This document shows positions 7,879-15,493 of a stretch of 64,000 nt of DNA, piece after piece (positions within the stretch are counted from its first letter, which is position 1; each line of letters begins with the position of its first letter). The notes under the pieces were generated by a model. The model did not search any database, was not told the origin of the DNA, and was given only the letters and a program-made list of their open reading frames with translations. The translations under genes were made by a program, and so were the position numbers. The DNA is from Bisbaumannia salifodinae (GTDB lineage Bacteria > Pseudomonadota > Gammaproteobacteria > Pseudomonadales > Halomonadaceae), in assembly GCF_039522585.1 (NCBI RefSeq), contig NZ_BAAADR010000010.1. One strand, 5' to 3'.

Positions 7879-8733
7879 ATGTCGCACTATTATCGCCTGG
7901 TGGTCTCCTGCCCGGATCGGGTCGGGATCGTCTCCCGAGTCTCCGGATTTATCGCCAGCCAAGGCGGCTCCATCACCGAGGCCAACCAGCACTCGGACCT
8001 GGAGACCGGTCGCTTCTTTATGCGTTACGAGATCCAGGCCGATTCCATGCCGCTGGATGCCGATGGCTTCCGCGAGGCCTTCGCCCCCATCGCCGAGGAA
8101 TTCGCCATGACCTGGGCGCTGTCCGACACTGCCCGTCGGCGGCGGGTGGTGCTGATGGTCTCCCGGGCCTCCCACTGCCTGGTGGACCTGCTCTATCGCT
8201 GGACCGCCGGGGAGCTGGACTGCGAGATTCCCTGCGTGATCTCCAACCACGACGACCTGCGCGCCCTGGTGGAGTGGCACGGCATCCCCTATCACCATGT
8301 GCCGGTGGATCCCGCCGACAAGGCCGCCGCCTTCGCCGAGGTGGAGCGCCGGGTGGAGGCCGCCGAGGCGGACGCGGTGGTGCTGGCCCGCTATATGCAA
8401 ATCCTGCCGCCGGGACTCTGCGAGCGTTACGCCGGCCGGGTGATCAATATCCACCATAGCTTCTTGCCTTCCTTCGCCGGCGCCAGGCCCTACCACCAGG
8501 CCTATGAGCGGGGCGTCAAGCTGATCGGTGCCACCTGCCACTATGTGACCTCCGAGCTGGATGCCGGCCCCATCATCGAGCAGGATATCCACCGGGTCAG
8601 CCACTGCCATACCCCCCAGGACCTGGTGCGCTTCGGTCGCGACGTGGAGAAGGCGGTGCTGGCCCGGGGCCTGCGCTGGCACCTGGAGGATCGGGTGCTG
8701 ATCCATGGCAACAAGACCGTGGTCTTCGCCTGA
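7879..8733 (+). CDS. purU: Formyltetrahydrofolate deformylase PurU
   Basis: Hydrolyses 10-formyl-tetrahydrofolate to formate and tetrahydrofolate, balancing one-carbon pools. The 284-residue protein has an N-terminal ACT domain (residues about 3-80, RLVVSCPDRVGIVSRVSG) that senses glycine/methionine in family members, followed by the formyltransferase-like catalytic domain with NIHHSFLPSF and ELDAGPIIEQD carrying the Asn, His and Asp catalytic residues. The reading frame extends upstream to 7774 but the ATG at 7879 gives the standard N-terminus (MSHYYRLVVSC). Confidence 0.93.
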   Translation: MSHYYRLVVSCPDRVGIVSRVSGFIASQGGSITEANQHSDLETGRFFMRYEIQADSMPLDADGFREAFAPIAEEFAMTWALSDTARRRRVVLMVSRASHCLVDLLYRWTAGELDCEIPCVISNHDDLRALVEWHGIPYHHVPVDPADKAAAFAEVERRVEAAEADAVVLARYMQILPPGLCERYAGRVINIHHSFLPSFAGARPYHQAYERGVKLIGATCHYVTSELDAGPIIEQDIHRVSHCHTPQDLVRFGRDVEKAVLARGLRWHLEDRVLIHGNKTVVFA

Positions 8734-8745
8734 GGGGCGGTTGTC

Positions 8746-9417
8746 GTGACCTTCGCCGAGACGCTCCTGGCTCCCTGGATGCTGGTCGCCGGCTGGCTGC
8801 TGTCGGCGCTGGCGCTGGGCCTGGCCCTTTTGCAGCGCCCCTGGCGGGCGCTGGTTGGTGAGCCCGCTGCGCAGCATCGGCTGATGGCCGCCGCGGTGGC
8901 GGTGATGCTGATGTGGCAGCTACGCGCCCAGGCGGTGGACTGGTTGACCCTGCATCTGATGTTCACGGCGCTGCTGACGCTGATGTTCAAGGCGCCCCTG
9001 GCGCTGCTGGTCAATCTGGCGGTCAACCTGGCCATGCTGGCGGTGGGCAAGGTGGCCTGGCCCTTGCTGGGGGTCAATGTGCTGGTCAGCGGGGTGGTGC
9101 CGGCCCTGGTGATGGTGGTGGCCTGGCGCCTGGTGGATCGCTGGCTGCCGGACAACCTGGCGGTCTTCCTGTTCTTGTGCGGCTTCTTCGGCACCGCCCT
9201 CGCCACCCTGGCGGCGGGGCTCAGCGTGCTGGCCATCGTGGGGCTCGGCACCACCGATCCCCTGGCCTGGTTCCTGGTCACCGAGTACGCCCGCTTCCTG
9301 CCCTTGCTGATGCCCTCCGAGGCCTTTATCACCGGCATGCTGCTCAGCCTGATGCTGGTCTATCATCCCGACTGGGTGGCCACCTTCAATCGCCACCGCT
9401 ATATCGATACCAAGTAG
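8746..9417 (+). CDS. CbiM-like energy-coupling-factor permease family membrane protein
   Basis: 223 residues, almost entirely hydrophobic with about six membrane spans, resembling the stand-alone permease relatives of CbiM (cobalt/nickel ECF component) found in pseudomonads and halomonads. No CbiN, CbiQ or CbiO ATPase gene is nearby, so transport of cobalt or nickel cannot be assumed. The GTG start at 8746 is preceded by GAGGGGCGG. It lies 12 bases after purU and may be cotranscribed. Confidence 0.6.
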   Translation: MTFAETLLAPWMLVAGWLLSALALGLALLQRPWRALVGEPAAQHRLMAAAVAVMLMWQLRAQAVDWLTLHLMFTALLTLMFKAPLALLVNLAVNLAMLAVGKVAWPLLGVNVLVSGVVPALVMVVAWRLVDRWLPDNLAVFLFLCGFFGTALATLAAGLSVLAIVGLGTTDPLAWFLVTEYARFLPLLMPSEAFITGMLLSLMLVYHPDWVATFNRHRYIDTK

Positions 9418-9434
9418 GGCCGGGCAAATAGGCC

Positions 9435-9463
9435 TTGGCGATTATCGCCTAAGTGGTTATAGT
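9435..9463 (+). promoter_or_regulatory. Sigma-70 type promoter for the manganese riboswitch transcript
   Basis: TTGGCG (9435-9440), a 17-base spacer and TATAGT (9458-9463). Predicted transcription would start near 9470, right at the first paired element of the riboswitch. Confidence 0.65.
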
Positions 9464-9467
9464 GGCA

Positions 9468-9610
9468 GGCGTTTTGGGGGAGTAGTCACTTTCCCGCCGC
9501 CACCCCGGCGGCCCGGAGAAAGGCCGGTATCAACAGCTTTGGTCACCCCGACCATGGTGCCGGCAGCCACGCCGTGTGGCTCGACGAGACTCAGAACATG
9601 GGCGCTTCCG
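9468..9610 (+). promoter_or_regulatory. yybP-ykoY manganese riboswitch
   Basis: The leader holds the strongly conserved GGGGAGTAG element (9477-9485), a GC-rich variable hairpin, TATCAACAG, CCATGGTGCC and CTCGACGAGACT near 9580-9592, in the order known for the yybP-ykoY class, which binds Mn2+ at a cross-helix junction. The downstream gene is a TMEM165/GDT1-type exporter, a known target of this riboswitch in other gammaproteobacteria (for example the Vibrio mneA type). Exact boundaries and whether it acts on transcription or translation are not certain; the exporter start lies about 60 bases past the aptamer. Confidence 0.85.
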
Positions 9611-9666
9611 ATGCCGGCGGCGATCCGTGTTCTGTCTGTCCGAGCCGGCCGTGGAGTCCTTTTCCC

Positions 9667-10251
9667 TTGGAAGCCCTGATCACCTCGACCCTGGCGGTGG
9701 GTCTCGCCGAAATCGGCGACAAGACCCAGCTCCTGGCGCTGCTGCTGGTGGCGCGCTTCTCTCGCCCCTGGCCCATCTTCTGGGCGATTCTCCTCGCGAC
9801 CCTGATCAATCATGGCGTCTCGGCCTGGTTGGGTGCCGCCCTGTCTGGCTGGATCGATGCCCAGTGGATGACCCTGGCGGTGGGCCTGGCCTGCATCGCC
9901 ATGGGCGTCTGGTTGCTGCGCCCCGACGACGACGATGGGCTGGATGCCGGCGCCCCGGGGCATGGGGTCTTCTTTACCTCCTTCGTGCTCTTCTTCCTGG
10001 CCGAGATCGGCGACAAGACCCAGGTCGCCACCGTGTTGCTGGCGGCCCGCTTCGAGGCGGTGCTGGCGGTGACCCTGGGGACCACCCTGGGGATGTTGGC
10101 GGCCAATGCGCCGGTGCTATGGCTGGGGGCGCGTTTCAGCGAGCGCTTGCCGGTGCGCCTGGTGCATCTGCTGGCCAGTGCACTCTTTATCCTGCTGGGG
10201 CTCTGGGTGGTCTTGGTCGAGGCGCGGGCCTGGGAGCTGGTCACCTCGTGA
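9667..10251 (+). CDS. TMEM165/GDT1 (UPF0016) family manganese exporter
   Basis: A 194-residue inner-membrane protein with about six spans built as two inverted repeats, each carrying the ion-binding signature E-x-G-D-K-T (AEIGDKTQLLAL near residue 15 and AEIGDKTQVATV near residue 115). Family members export Mn2+ (or Ca2+/Mn2+ with H+). The start is taken as the TTG at 9667, giving MEALITSTLAVGLAEIGDKTQ-type N-terminus as in relatives; GGAG at 9653-9656 is ten bases upstream. The frame continues upstream into the riboswitch but that part is regulatory RNA. Control by Mn2+ is expected from the leader. Confidence 0.88.
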   Translation: MEALITSTLAVGLAEIGDKTQLLALLLVARFSRPWPIFWAILLATLINHGVSAWLGAALSGWIDAQWMTLAVGLACIAMGVWLLRPDDDDGLDAGAPGHGVFFTSFVLFFLAEIGDKTQVATVLLAARFEAVLAVTLGTTLGMLAANAPVLWLGARFSERLPVRLVHLLASALFILLGLWVVLVEARAWELVTS

Positions 10252-10296
10252 GCCCGTGGCCAAGCGGGGCGGGATCGGGAGAGGAGGGCGCTTTGC

Positions 10297-11340
10297 TCAG
10301 GGAGCCTCGTCGAAGAGCGGCAGCTGGCGCAGCGCCTCCGGTGGGCGCAGGCGTACGCCGACCCCCAGCAGGCGCACCGGCCGGCCGCCCCGCGCCCAGG
10401 CCTGGGTCATCAGGGTGTCCCAGGGGGCGCTGCCCTCCAGGGTGGTGAGGCTGAAGTCGTTGAAGCGCACCTTGACGAAGGCGTGGCTCGGCGGTGGATG
10501 GCCGTGGCGGGCCAGGCGCGCCTCCAGGCGCGCCACCAGCTCCGGCAGGGCGGCCTGGCAGCTGGCCAAGTCGGGCAGGTCCCGGGGAAAGGTGGTCTCC
10601 ACGCTTACCGACTTGCGCTCCCGCTGGGGGCGCACCTCCCGTTCGTCCTGTCCCCGACAGAGCTCGAAGAGGCGCTGGCCGAACTTGCCGAACTGCTCGA
10701 TCAGCGCCTCCCGGGGCAGGCTGCGCAGCTCATCGCACCGCCGAATGCCCAGGGTGTCGAGCTTGCCGGCGGTGGCCGGCCCCACCCCGGGCAGGCGGTT
10801 CACCGGCAGGGCCGCCACGAAGGCCTCTACCGCCTCGGGGGGAACCACCCAGAGGCCATCCGGCTTGTCCCAGTCGCTGGCCACCTTGGCGAGAAACTTG
10901 TTGGGGGCGGCGCCCACCGAGAGGGTGATGCCGGTGCGGGCCAGGCACTCCGCCTTGAGCCACTGTCCCATCCAGGTGGCGCTGCCCTGGAAGCGGGTCA
11001 CGGCGCTGATGTCCAGGTAGGCCTCATCCAGAGAGAGGGGCTCGACCCGGGGCGTGAGCTCGTGGAAGAGGGCGAGGATCTCCCGGGAGACCGCCCGATA
11101 GCGCTCGAAGTCAGGCGCTCGCAGTACCAGGTCGGGGCACAGGCGCAGGGCCTGGGCGGTGGGCATCGCCGAGCGCACCCCGAAGGCCCGGGCGGCATAG
11201 TTGCAGGTGGCGATGACTCCGCGCCGTTCCCGGCTGCCGCCCACCGCCAGGGGGGCCTCGCCCAGGTTGGGGTCGTCGCGCATCTCCACCGCCGCATAGA
11301 AGCAGTCGCAGTCGGCATGGAGAATCTTGCGGGTCGCCAT
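10297..11340 (-). CDS. dinB: DNA polymerase IV
   Basis: Y-family error-prone polymerase for translesion synthesis. 347 residues with the catalytic motifs ILHADCDCFYAAVE (residues 6-19), PLSLDEAYLD (about 101-110) and GVGPATAGKL helix-hairpin-helix, and a little-finger domain. It ends QLPLFDEAP, a clear beta-clamp binding motif. It starts six bases after the lexA stop and is therefore cotranscribed with lexA, placing it under SOS control from the two LexA boxes upstream. Confidence 0.95.
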   Translation of the reverse strand: MATRKILHADCDCFYAAVEMRDDPNLGEAPLAVGGSRERRGVIATCNYAARAFGVRSAMPTAQALRLCPDLVLRAPDFERYRAVSREILALFHELTPRVEPLSLDEAYLDISAVTRFQGSATWMGQWLKAECLARTGITLSVGAAPNKFLAKVASDWDKPDGLWVVPPEAVEAFVAALPVNRLPGVGPATAGKLDTLGIRRCDELRSLPREALIEQFGKFGQRLFELCRGQDEREVRPQRERKSVSVETTFPRDLPDLASCQAALPELVARLEARLARHGHPPPSHAFVKVRFNDFSLTTLEGSAPWDTLMTQAWARGGRPVRLLGVGVRLRPPEALRQLPLFDEAP

Positions 11341-11346
11341 GGCGTC

Positions 11347-11994
11347 CTAGTTGAGGGCCTGGCCGTTGCCGCCGCGGATCACCCCGACGCCGATGCCCTC
11401 GATCTCCAGGGCCTCGTTGCGCAGGTCCACCTCGATGGGGGCGAAGTCCGAATTCTCCGCTTCCAGCCAGACCCGAGGGCCCTGGCGGCGGAAGCGCTTC
11501 ACCGTGACCTCGTCCTCGAGGCGTGCCACCACGATCTGGCCGTCGCGCACCCGCTCGGTGCGGTGCACCGCCAGCAGGTCGCCTTCGAGGATGCCCACGT
11601 CTTTCATGGAGAGGCCGCGAACCCGCAACAGGTAATCGGCCCGGGGCGTAAAGAAATCCGGCGGCAGCGGGCAGTAGCGGTCGATATGCTCGGTGGCCAG
11701 GATGGGGCTGCCGGCGGCCACCTCGCCGATGATCGGCAACCCCGGAGGGGTGACGTCGCTCTCGGCCTCGGCGCTCTCCTGGGCGGGCAGGCGAATGCCC
11801 CGGGAGGTGCCGGCCACCATGCGGATCACCCCCTTGCGCTCCAGGGCGCGCAGATGCTCCTCGGCGGCGTTGGGCGAGCGAAAGCCCAGGGCCCGGGCGA
11901 TCTCGGCCCGGGTGGGGGGATAGCCCTGCTCGTTGAGGGTCTTGACGATAAAGTCGTAGACGTTCTGCTGGCGCGGGGTGAGGGGGCGGCTCAT
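11347..11994 (-). CDS. lexA: LexA repressor
   Basis: Represses the SOS regulon and self-cleaves with activated RecA. 215 residues: winged helix-turn-helix (LTPRQQNVYDFIV, GYPPTRAEIARALGFRS), Ala-Gly cleavage site in EVAAGSPI, catalytic Ser in RGLSMKDVGILEGD and Lys in EDEVTVKRF. The ATG at 11994 is preferred over the in-frame GTG at 12006 because GTGGAG acts as ribosome site seven bases upstream. First gene of a lexA-dinB operon. Confidence 0.96.
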   Translation of the reverse strand: MSRPLTPRQQNVYDFIVKTLNEQGYPPTRAEIARALGFRSPNAAEEHLRALERKGVIRMVAGTSRGIRLPAQESAEAESDVTPPGLPIIGEVAAGSPILATEHIDRYCPLPPDFFTPRADYLLRVRGLSMKDVGILEGDLLAVHRTERVRDGQIVVARLEDEVTVKRFRRQGPRVWLEAENSDFAPIEVDLRNEALEIEGIGVGVIRGGNGQALN

Positions 11995-12021
11995 GGCGGG
12001 CTCCACGGCGTATTCAAGGGT

Positions 12022-12037
12022 TTGTTCAAGTATACAG
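12022..12037 (-). promoter_or_regulatory. LexA (SOS) box, promoter-proximal
   Basis: Read on the minus strand CTGTATACTTGAACAA, one base off CTG-N10-CAG at the last position. It overlaps a likely -10 element TATACT. Confidence 0.75.
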
Positions 12038-12038
12038 C

Positions 12039-12054
12039 ATGGTTTTACATACAG
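12039..12054 (-). promoter_or_regulatory. LexA (SOS) box, distal
   Basis: Read on the minus strand CTGTATGTAAAACCAT, matching CTGTAT-type half site strongly and the second half weakly. Two boxes one base apart mirror the double operator of E. coli lexA and fit tight autoregulation. Confidence 0.7.
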
Positions 12055-12243
12055 TAAGCGTTGCCCCGCCTTGCCGCGTATCCTGAGTGTAACGGCGTTT
12101 TAAACTACGATGTTTTATGCCACTATCCCGGCACTACTCGAAGATTTCATGTTTTAAACAGCCGTCTTATCCCGGTGAGGGCAAGCGCCCCCAGCGCCCC
12201 TCGGCGAGGGGCCGGGTGAGACGGCCTGGGGGAGCCGCGCCCT

Positions 12244-12900
12244 ATGGCCCAGACCGATACCGTGACCCGTATTCTCGATACCGCCGAGGTGCTGTTCGCC
12301 GAGCGCGGCTTTGCCGAGACCTCGCTGCGCAATATCACCAGCAAGGCCAAGGTCAATCTGGCCGCCGTGAACTACCACTTCGGTTCCAAGAAGTCGTTGA
12401 TCCAGGCGGTCTTCGCCCGCTACCTGGACCCCTTCACCGAACGCTTCCACGCCGCCCTGGACGAGCTGGAGGCGGAATACCAGGGGCGCGACATCCCCCT
12501 GGAGACCCTGCTGGAGAGCATGGCGCGTACCGTGCTGGAGGTGCCCGCCGAGCGCAATAGCCTCAAGGTCTTCATGCGTTTGCTGGGGCTCGCCTATAGC
12601 CAGGCCCAGGGTCACCTGCGCCGCTATATCCAGGAGCACTATGGCAGCGTCTTCACCCGCTTCACCGAGCTGGTGCGTCGAGCCACCCCGGAGCTGCCCG
12701 ATGCCGAGCGCTTCTGGCGGCTGCACTTCGTGTTGGGTAGCGTGATCTTCACCCTCTCGGGCCTCGATGCCCTGCGCGATATCGCCGAGCAGGACTATGG
12801 CGAGCAGGTCACCGTGCGCGACCTGATTCGGCGCATGCGCCCGGTGGTGGTATCCGCCATGCATGCGCCCCTGCCCGAGCCCGCCGAGTCGGTGGCCTAG
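12244..12900 (+). CDS. psrA: TetR-family regulator PsrA
   Basis: 218 residues. The N-terminal half (TRILDTAEVLFAERGFAETS, NLAAVNYHFGSKKSLIQAVF) is a TetR helix-turn-helix that closely matches the pseudomonad PsrA, a repressor released by long-chain fatty acids that controls beta-oxidation and rpoS in Pseudomonas. Its position beside lexA and followed by nagZ is the Pseudomonas order as well. The 190-base leader contains GTTTTAAAC twice (12097-12105 and 12151-12159); I cannot match these to the published PsrA site. The downstream gene begins three bases after the stop. Confidence 0.85.
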   Translation: MAQTDTVTRILDTAEVLFAERGFAETSLRNITSKAKVNLAAVNYHFGSKKSLIQAVFARYLDPFTERFHAALDELEAEYQGRDIPLETLLESMARTVLEVPAERNSLKVFMRLLGLAYSQAQGHLRRYIQEHYGSVFTRFTELVRRATPELPDAERFWRLHFVLGSVIFTLSGLDALRDIAEQDYGEQVTVRDLIRRMRPVVVSAMHAPLPEPAESVA

Positions 12901-12903
12901 GCC

Positions 12904-13416
12904 ATGCGTACCCCGCGACTCGATGCCCTGCCGCCCCGGGACGGTCCCTGGCTGGAGATCGATCTCGGCGCCCAGCGCCTGACCCTCTGGCGGGGGCGAG
13001 AGGCCGTCCTCTCCCATGCCATCTCCAGCGGCATCGCCGGCAATGGTCAGCAGGAGGGAAGCGGTCAGACCCCCCAGGGCTGGCACTATGTCCGTGCCGC
13101 CATCGGCGCCGACCGGCCCCGCGGCACGGTATTTCGCGGGCGCCGCCCCACGGGGGAGATCTTCGACCCCGAGCAGGCGGTGCCCGGGCGCGACTATATC
13201 CTCACTCGCATCCTCTGGTTGTGCGGCCTGGAGCCGGGATATAACCGTGGCGGCGACGTGGATAGCCAGCGTCGCTATATTTATCTGCATGGCACCCCAC
13301 CGGATCAGCCCATGGGCGTGGCCGCCTCCCACGGCTGTATCCGCCTGCGTGACGATGACCTCCTGGCGCTGTTCGCCGCGACGCCCCCGGGCACGCCGGT
13401 GTGGCTCCACGACTGA
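12904..13416 (+). CDS. Cytoplasmic YkuD-family L,D-carboxypeptidase/transpeptidase
   Basis: 170 residues of a single YkuD domain. The catalytic motif is HGTPPDQP followed by SHGCIRLRDDD, with nucleophile Cys about residue 139. There is no signal peptide or membrane anchor, unlike periplasmic L,D-transpeptidases. Cytoplasmic YkuD proteins such as Acinetobacter ElsL act as L,D-carboxypeptidases in murein recycling; location directly before nagZ, a cytoplasmic recycling enzyme, supports the same role (inference). It starts three bases after psrA, so the two are likely cotranscribed. Confidence 0.75.
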   Translation: MRTPRLDALPPRDGPWLEIDLGAQRLTLWRGREAVLSHAISSGIAGNGQQEGSGQTPQGWHYVRAAIGADRPRGTVFRGRRPTGEIFDPEQAVPGRDYILTRILWLCGLEPGYNRGGDVDSQRRYIYLHGTPPDQPMGVAASHGCIRLRDDDLLALFAATPPGTPVWLHD

Positions 13417-13482
13417 GTGACCCTGTTGTCGCCTCAGACATTGGTCTAGAATGCCCCACTTCTTCAGCCAAGGAAGATGAAC

Positions 13483-14502
13483 ATGACGCAACCTCTCGGC
13501 TCGGTGATGCTGGATCTGGAAGGCCCCCGGCTTCGCCCTGAGGAAGGTGACATGCTCAAGCGCCCCGAGGTCGGTGGCGTGATCCTGTTCTCCCGCAATA
13601 TCGAGGATGCCCGGCAGGTCCAGGCGCTGTGCGCGGCCATTCGCCGCCTGCGCCCCGACCTGCTGCTGGCGATCGACCAGGAAGGAGGGCGGGTCCAGCG
13701 CCTGCATGAGGGCGTGACCCGGTTACCCTCCATGGCGAGGCTCGCCGAGGGTTTCGAGGAAGATCCCCAGGCCGTGGTACAGCGCTGTCAGGATGCCGGC
13801 TGGTTGCTGGGCATGGAGATGGCCGCCTGCGGTCTCGATCTCACCTTCGCCCCGGTGCTGGACGTGGAGGGCGGCGGTTCCACGGTGATCGGTGATCGCA
13901 GCTTCTCCGCCGACCCTCAGGTGGTCAGCCTGCTGGGACGGGCCTTTATCAAGGGCCTCCACGAGGCCGGCATGGTCGCCGTGGGCAAGCACTTCCCCGG
14001 CCATGGCGGCGTCGCCGCCGACTCCCATCGCGAGCTGCCGGTGGACCCGCGCCCCCTCGAGGCGCTGCGCCGCCATGACCTGCTGCCCTTCGCCGAGCTG
14101 GCCGGCGAGCTGGACGGCGTGATGCCGGCCCATGTGGTCTATTCCGCCTTCGATAAGCGTCCCGCCGGCTTCTCGCGCAGTTGGCTGGGCCTGCTGCGCG
14201 AGGAACTGGGCTTTAAGGGCACCATCTTTTCCGACGACCTGGGCATGGCCGGCGCCGCCGTGGCCGGCAGTCCCGGCGAGCGGGCCCTGGCCGCCCTGGA
14301 GGCCGGTTGCGATATGGTGTTGATCTGCAATGACCGCGCCGCCGCCCTGGAGGTGCTGGACGCCTGTGTGGGGCGGGCCTGCAAGCGCCAGGCCAAGCTG
14401 CGCTACTGCCGCGCCCGGCCCAGCCTCGAGGCCCTGCCGGCGCTGTCCCGTTGGCGCCGTGTCCACGCCCAGCTGGAATCCCTGGCCGACCCTTCCCAAT
14501 AA
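13483..14502 (+). CDS. nagZ: Beta-N-acetylhexosaminidase NagZ
   Basis: Cytoplasmic family 3 glycosidase that removes GlcNAc from anhydro-muropeptides during cell wall recycling. 339 residues, with LLAIDQEGGRVQRL, the KHFPGHGGVAADSH loop holding the catalytic His/Asp pair, and FSDDLGMAGA with the nucleophile Asp. The ATG at 13483 has AGGAAG six bases upstream and is preferred over the ATG at 13477. Confidence 0.95.
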   Translation: MTQPLGSVMLDLEGPRLRPEEGDMLKRPEVGGVILFSRNIEDARQVQALCAAIRRLRPDLLLAIDQEGGRVQRLHEGVTRLPSMARLAEGFEEDPQAVVQRCQDAGWLLGMEMAACGLDLTFAPVLDVEGGGSTVIGDRSFSADPQVVSLLGRAFIKGLHEAGMVAVGKHFPGHGGVAADSHRELPVDPRPLEALRRHDLLPFAELAGELDGVMPAHVVYSAFDKRPAGFSRSWLGLLREELGFKGTIFSDDLGMAGAAVAGSPGERALAALEAGCDMVLICNDRAAALEVLDACVGRACKRQAKLRYCRARPSLEALPALSRWRRVHAQLESLADPSQ

Positions 14503-14558
14503 GTGCCGGCGGTGCCTGCCGTGGCGCCGCCGCTTTAGCCGATTTCGAGAGCGAGCCC

Positions 14559-15137
14559 ATGACGCGACTGGCCCCCGAGCACCATGAATCCCTGACTACC
14601 ATGCGCGATATCATGGCCGATGCCGACTGCCTGATCACCCAGGAGGCAGTTGAGAAGGCCCTGGACCGCATGGCCGAGCAGATCACCGCCGACCTCGGCG
14701 ACAAGCTGCCGGTCTTCTACTGCGTAATGAACGGTGGCCTGATCACCACCGGGCATCTGTTGACCCGCCTGGGCTTCCCCCTGGAGGTGGATTACCTGCA
14801 CGCCACCCGCTATCGGGGCGGCATCCGCGGCGGCGAGCTGTTCTGGCGAGTCTCCCCGGAGATTCCCATGGCCGGCCGCCATGTGGTGATCGTCGACGAT
14901 ATCCTCGACGAGGGCGCCACCCTGGCGGCGATCCTCGACTACTGTCGTGAGGCGGGGGCGGCCAGCGTCTCCACCGCGGTGCTGGTGGACAAGGCCCATG
15001 AGCGCAAGGCGGTGCCGGGGCTCAGGGCCGACTACTGCAGCCTGGAAGTCGAGGATCGCTATGTGTTCGGCTTCGGCATGGACTATAAGGGCTACTGGCG
15101 CAACGCCCCGGGGATCTTCGCGCCGAAAGGACTGTAA
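14559..15137 (+). CDS. hpt: Hypoxanthine(-guanine) phosphoribosyltransferase
   Basis: Converts hypoxanthine or guanine plus PRPP to IMP or GMP. 192 residues; the PRPP loop VVIVDDILDEGATL (about 109-122) is diagnostic and FYCVMNGGLITTG lies near residue 50. The ATG at 14559 gives the normal N-terminus; no strong ribosome site is seen. The next gene makes hypoxanthine from methylthioinosine, so the pair form a salvage route. The last 29 codons including the stop are repeated in degenerate form downstream (see repeat). Confidence 0.9.
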   Translation: MTRLAPEHHESLTTMRDIMADADCLITQEAVEKALDRMAEQITADLGDKLPVFYCVMNGGLITTGHLLTRLGFPLEVDYLHATRYRGGIRGGELFWRVSPEIPMAGRHVVIVDDILDEGATLAAILDYCREAGAASVSTAVLVDKAHERKAVPGLRADYCSLEVEDRYVFGFGMDYKGYWRNAPGIFAPKGL

Positions 15138-15475
15138 GAGGGTCGCCATGTGTTCGGCTTCGGCATGCTGATAAGGATCGGCAAGGGCGACTGACGCAAC
15201 GCCCCGGGGATCTTCGCGCCGAAAGGACTGTAAGAGGGTCGCCATGTGTTCGGCTTCGGCATGCTGATAGGGATCGGCAAGGGCGACTGACGCAACGCCC
15301 CGGGGATCTTTGCCCCGAAAGGACTGTAAGAGGGTCGCCATGTGTTCGGCTTCGGCATGCTGATAAGGATCGGCAAGGGCGACTGACGCAATGCTCCGGG
15401 GATTCTTGCCCCCAAGGTTATAAGCGATTCGCCATGACTTCGGCAGGCGGATAGGGACGGGCAAGGGCGGCCGGC
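15135..15475 (+). repeat. 96-bp tandem array of hpt C-terminal segments
   Basis: Starting at the hpt stop, units of 96 bases run 15135-15230, 15231-15326 and 15327-15420, then a partial unit to about 15475. In the hpt frame each unit resembles the last 28 residues of Hpt (VFGFGM, then RNAPGIFAPKGL and TAA) but carries a 9-base insertion and a TGG-to-TGA change that stops the frame. Units 1 and 2 are almost identical; the third has AAT GCT ... ATT ... CCC AAG changes that are mostly synonymous in the tail; the last is badly decayed. Each unit offers a GTG preceded by GAGGG, opening a 14-codon micro-ORF. This fills the 356-base gap between hpt and the phosphorylase gene. Confidence 0.9.
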
Positions 15476-15493
15476 GCGCCAAGGAGAGGATCG

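Noticed and set aside
10483..12057. 524-codon plus-strand open frame
   Set aside because: Antisense to dinB and lexA and crosses the SOS boxes.
15135..15475. CRISPR array
   Set aside because: Units are contiguous without unique spacers, are copies of hpt, and no cas gene is present.
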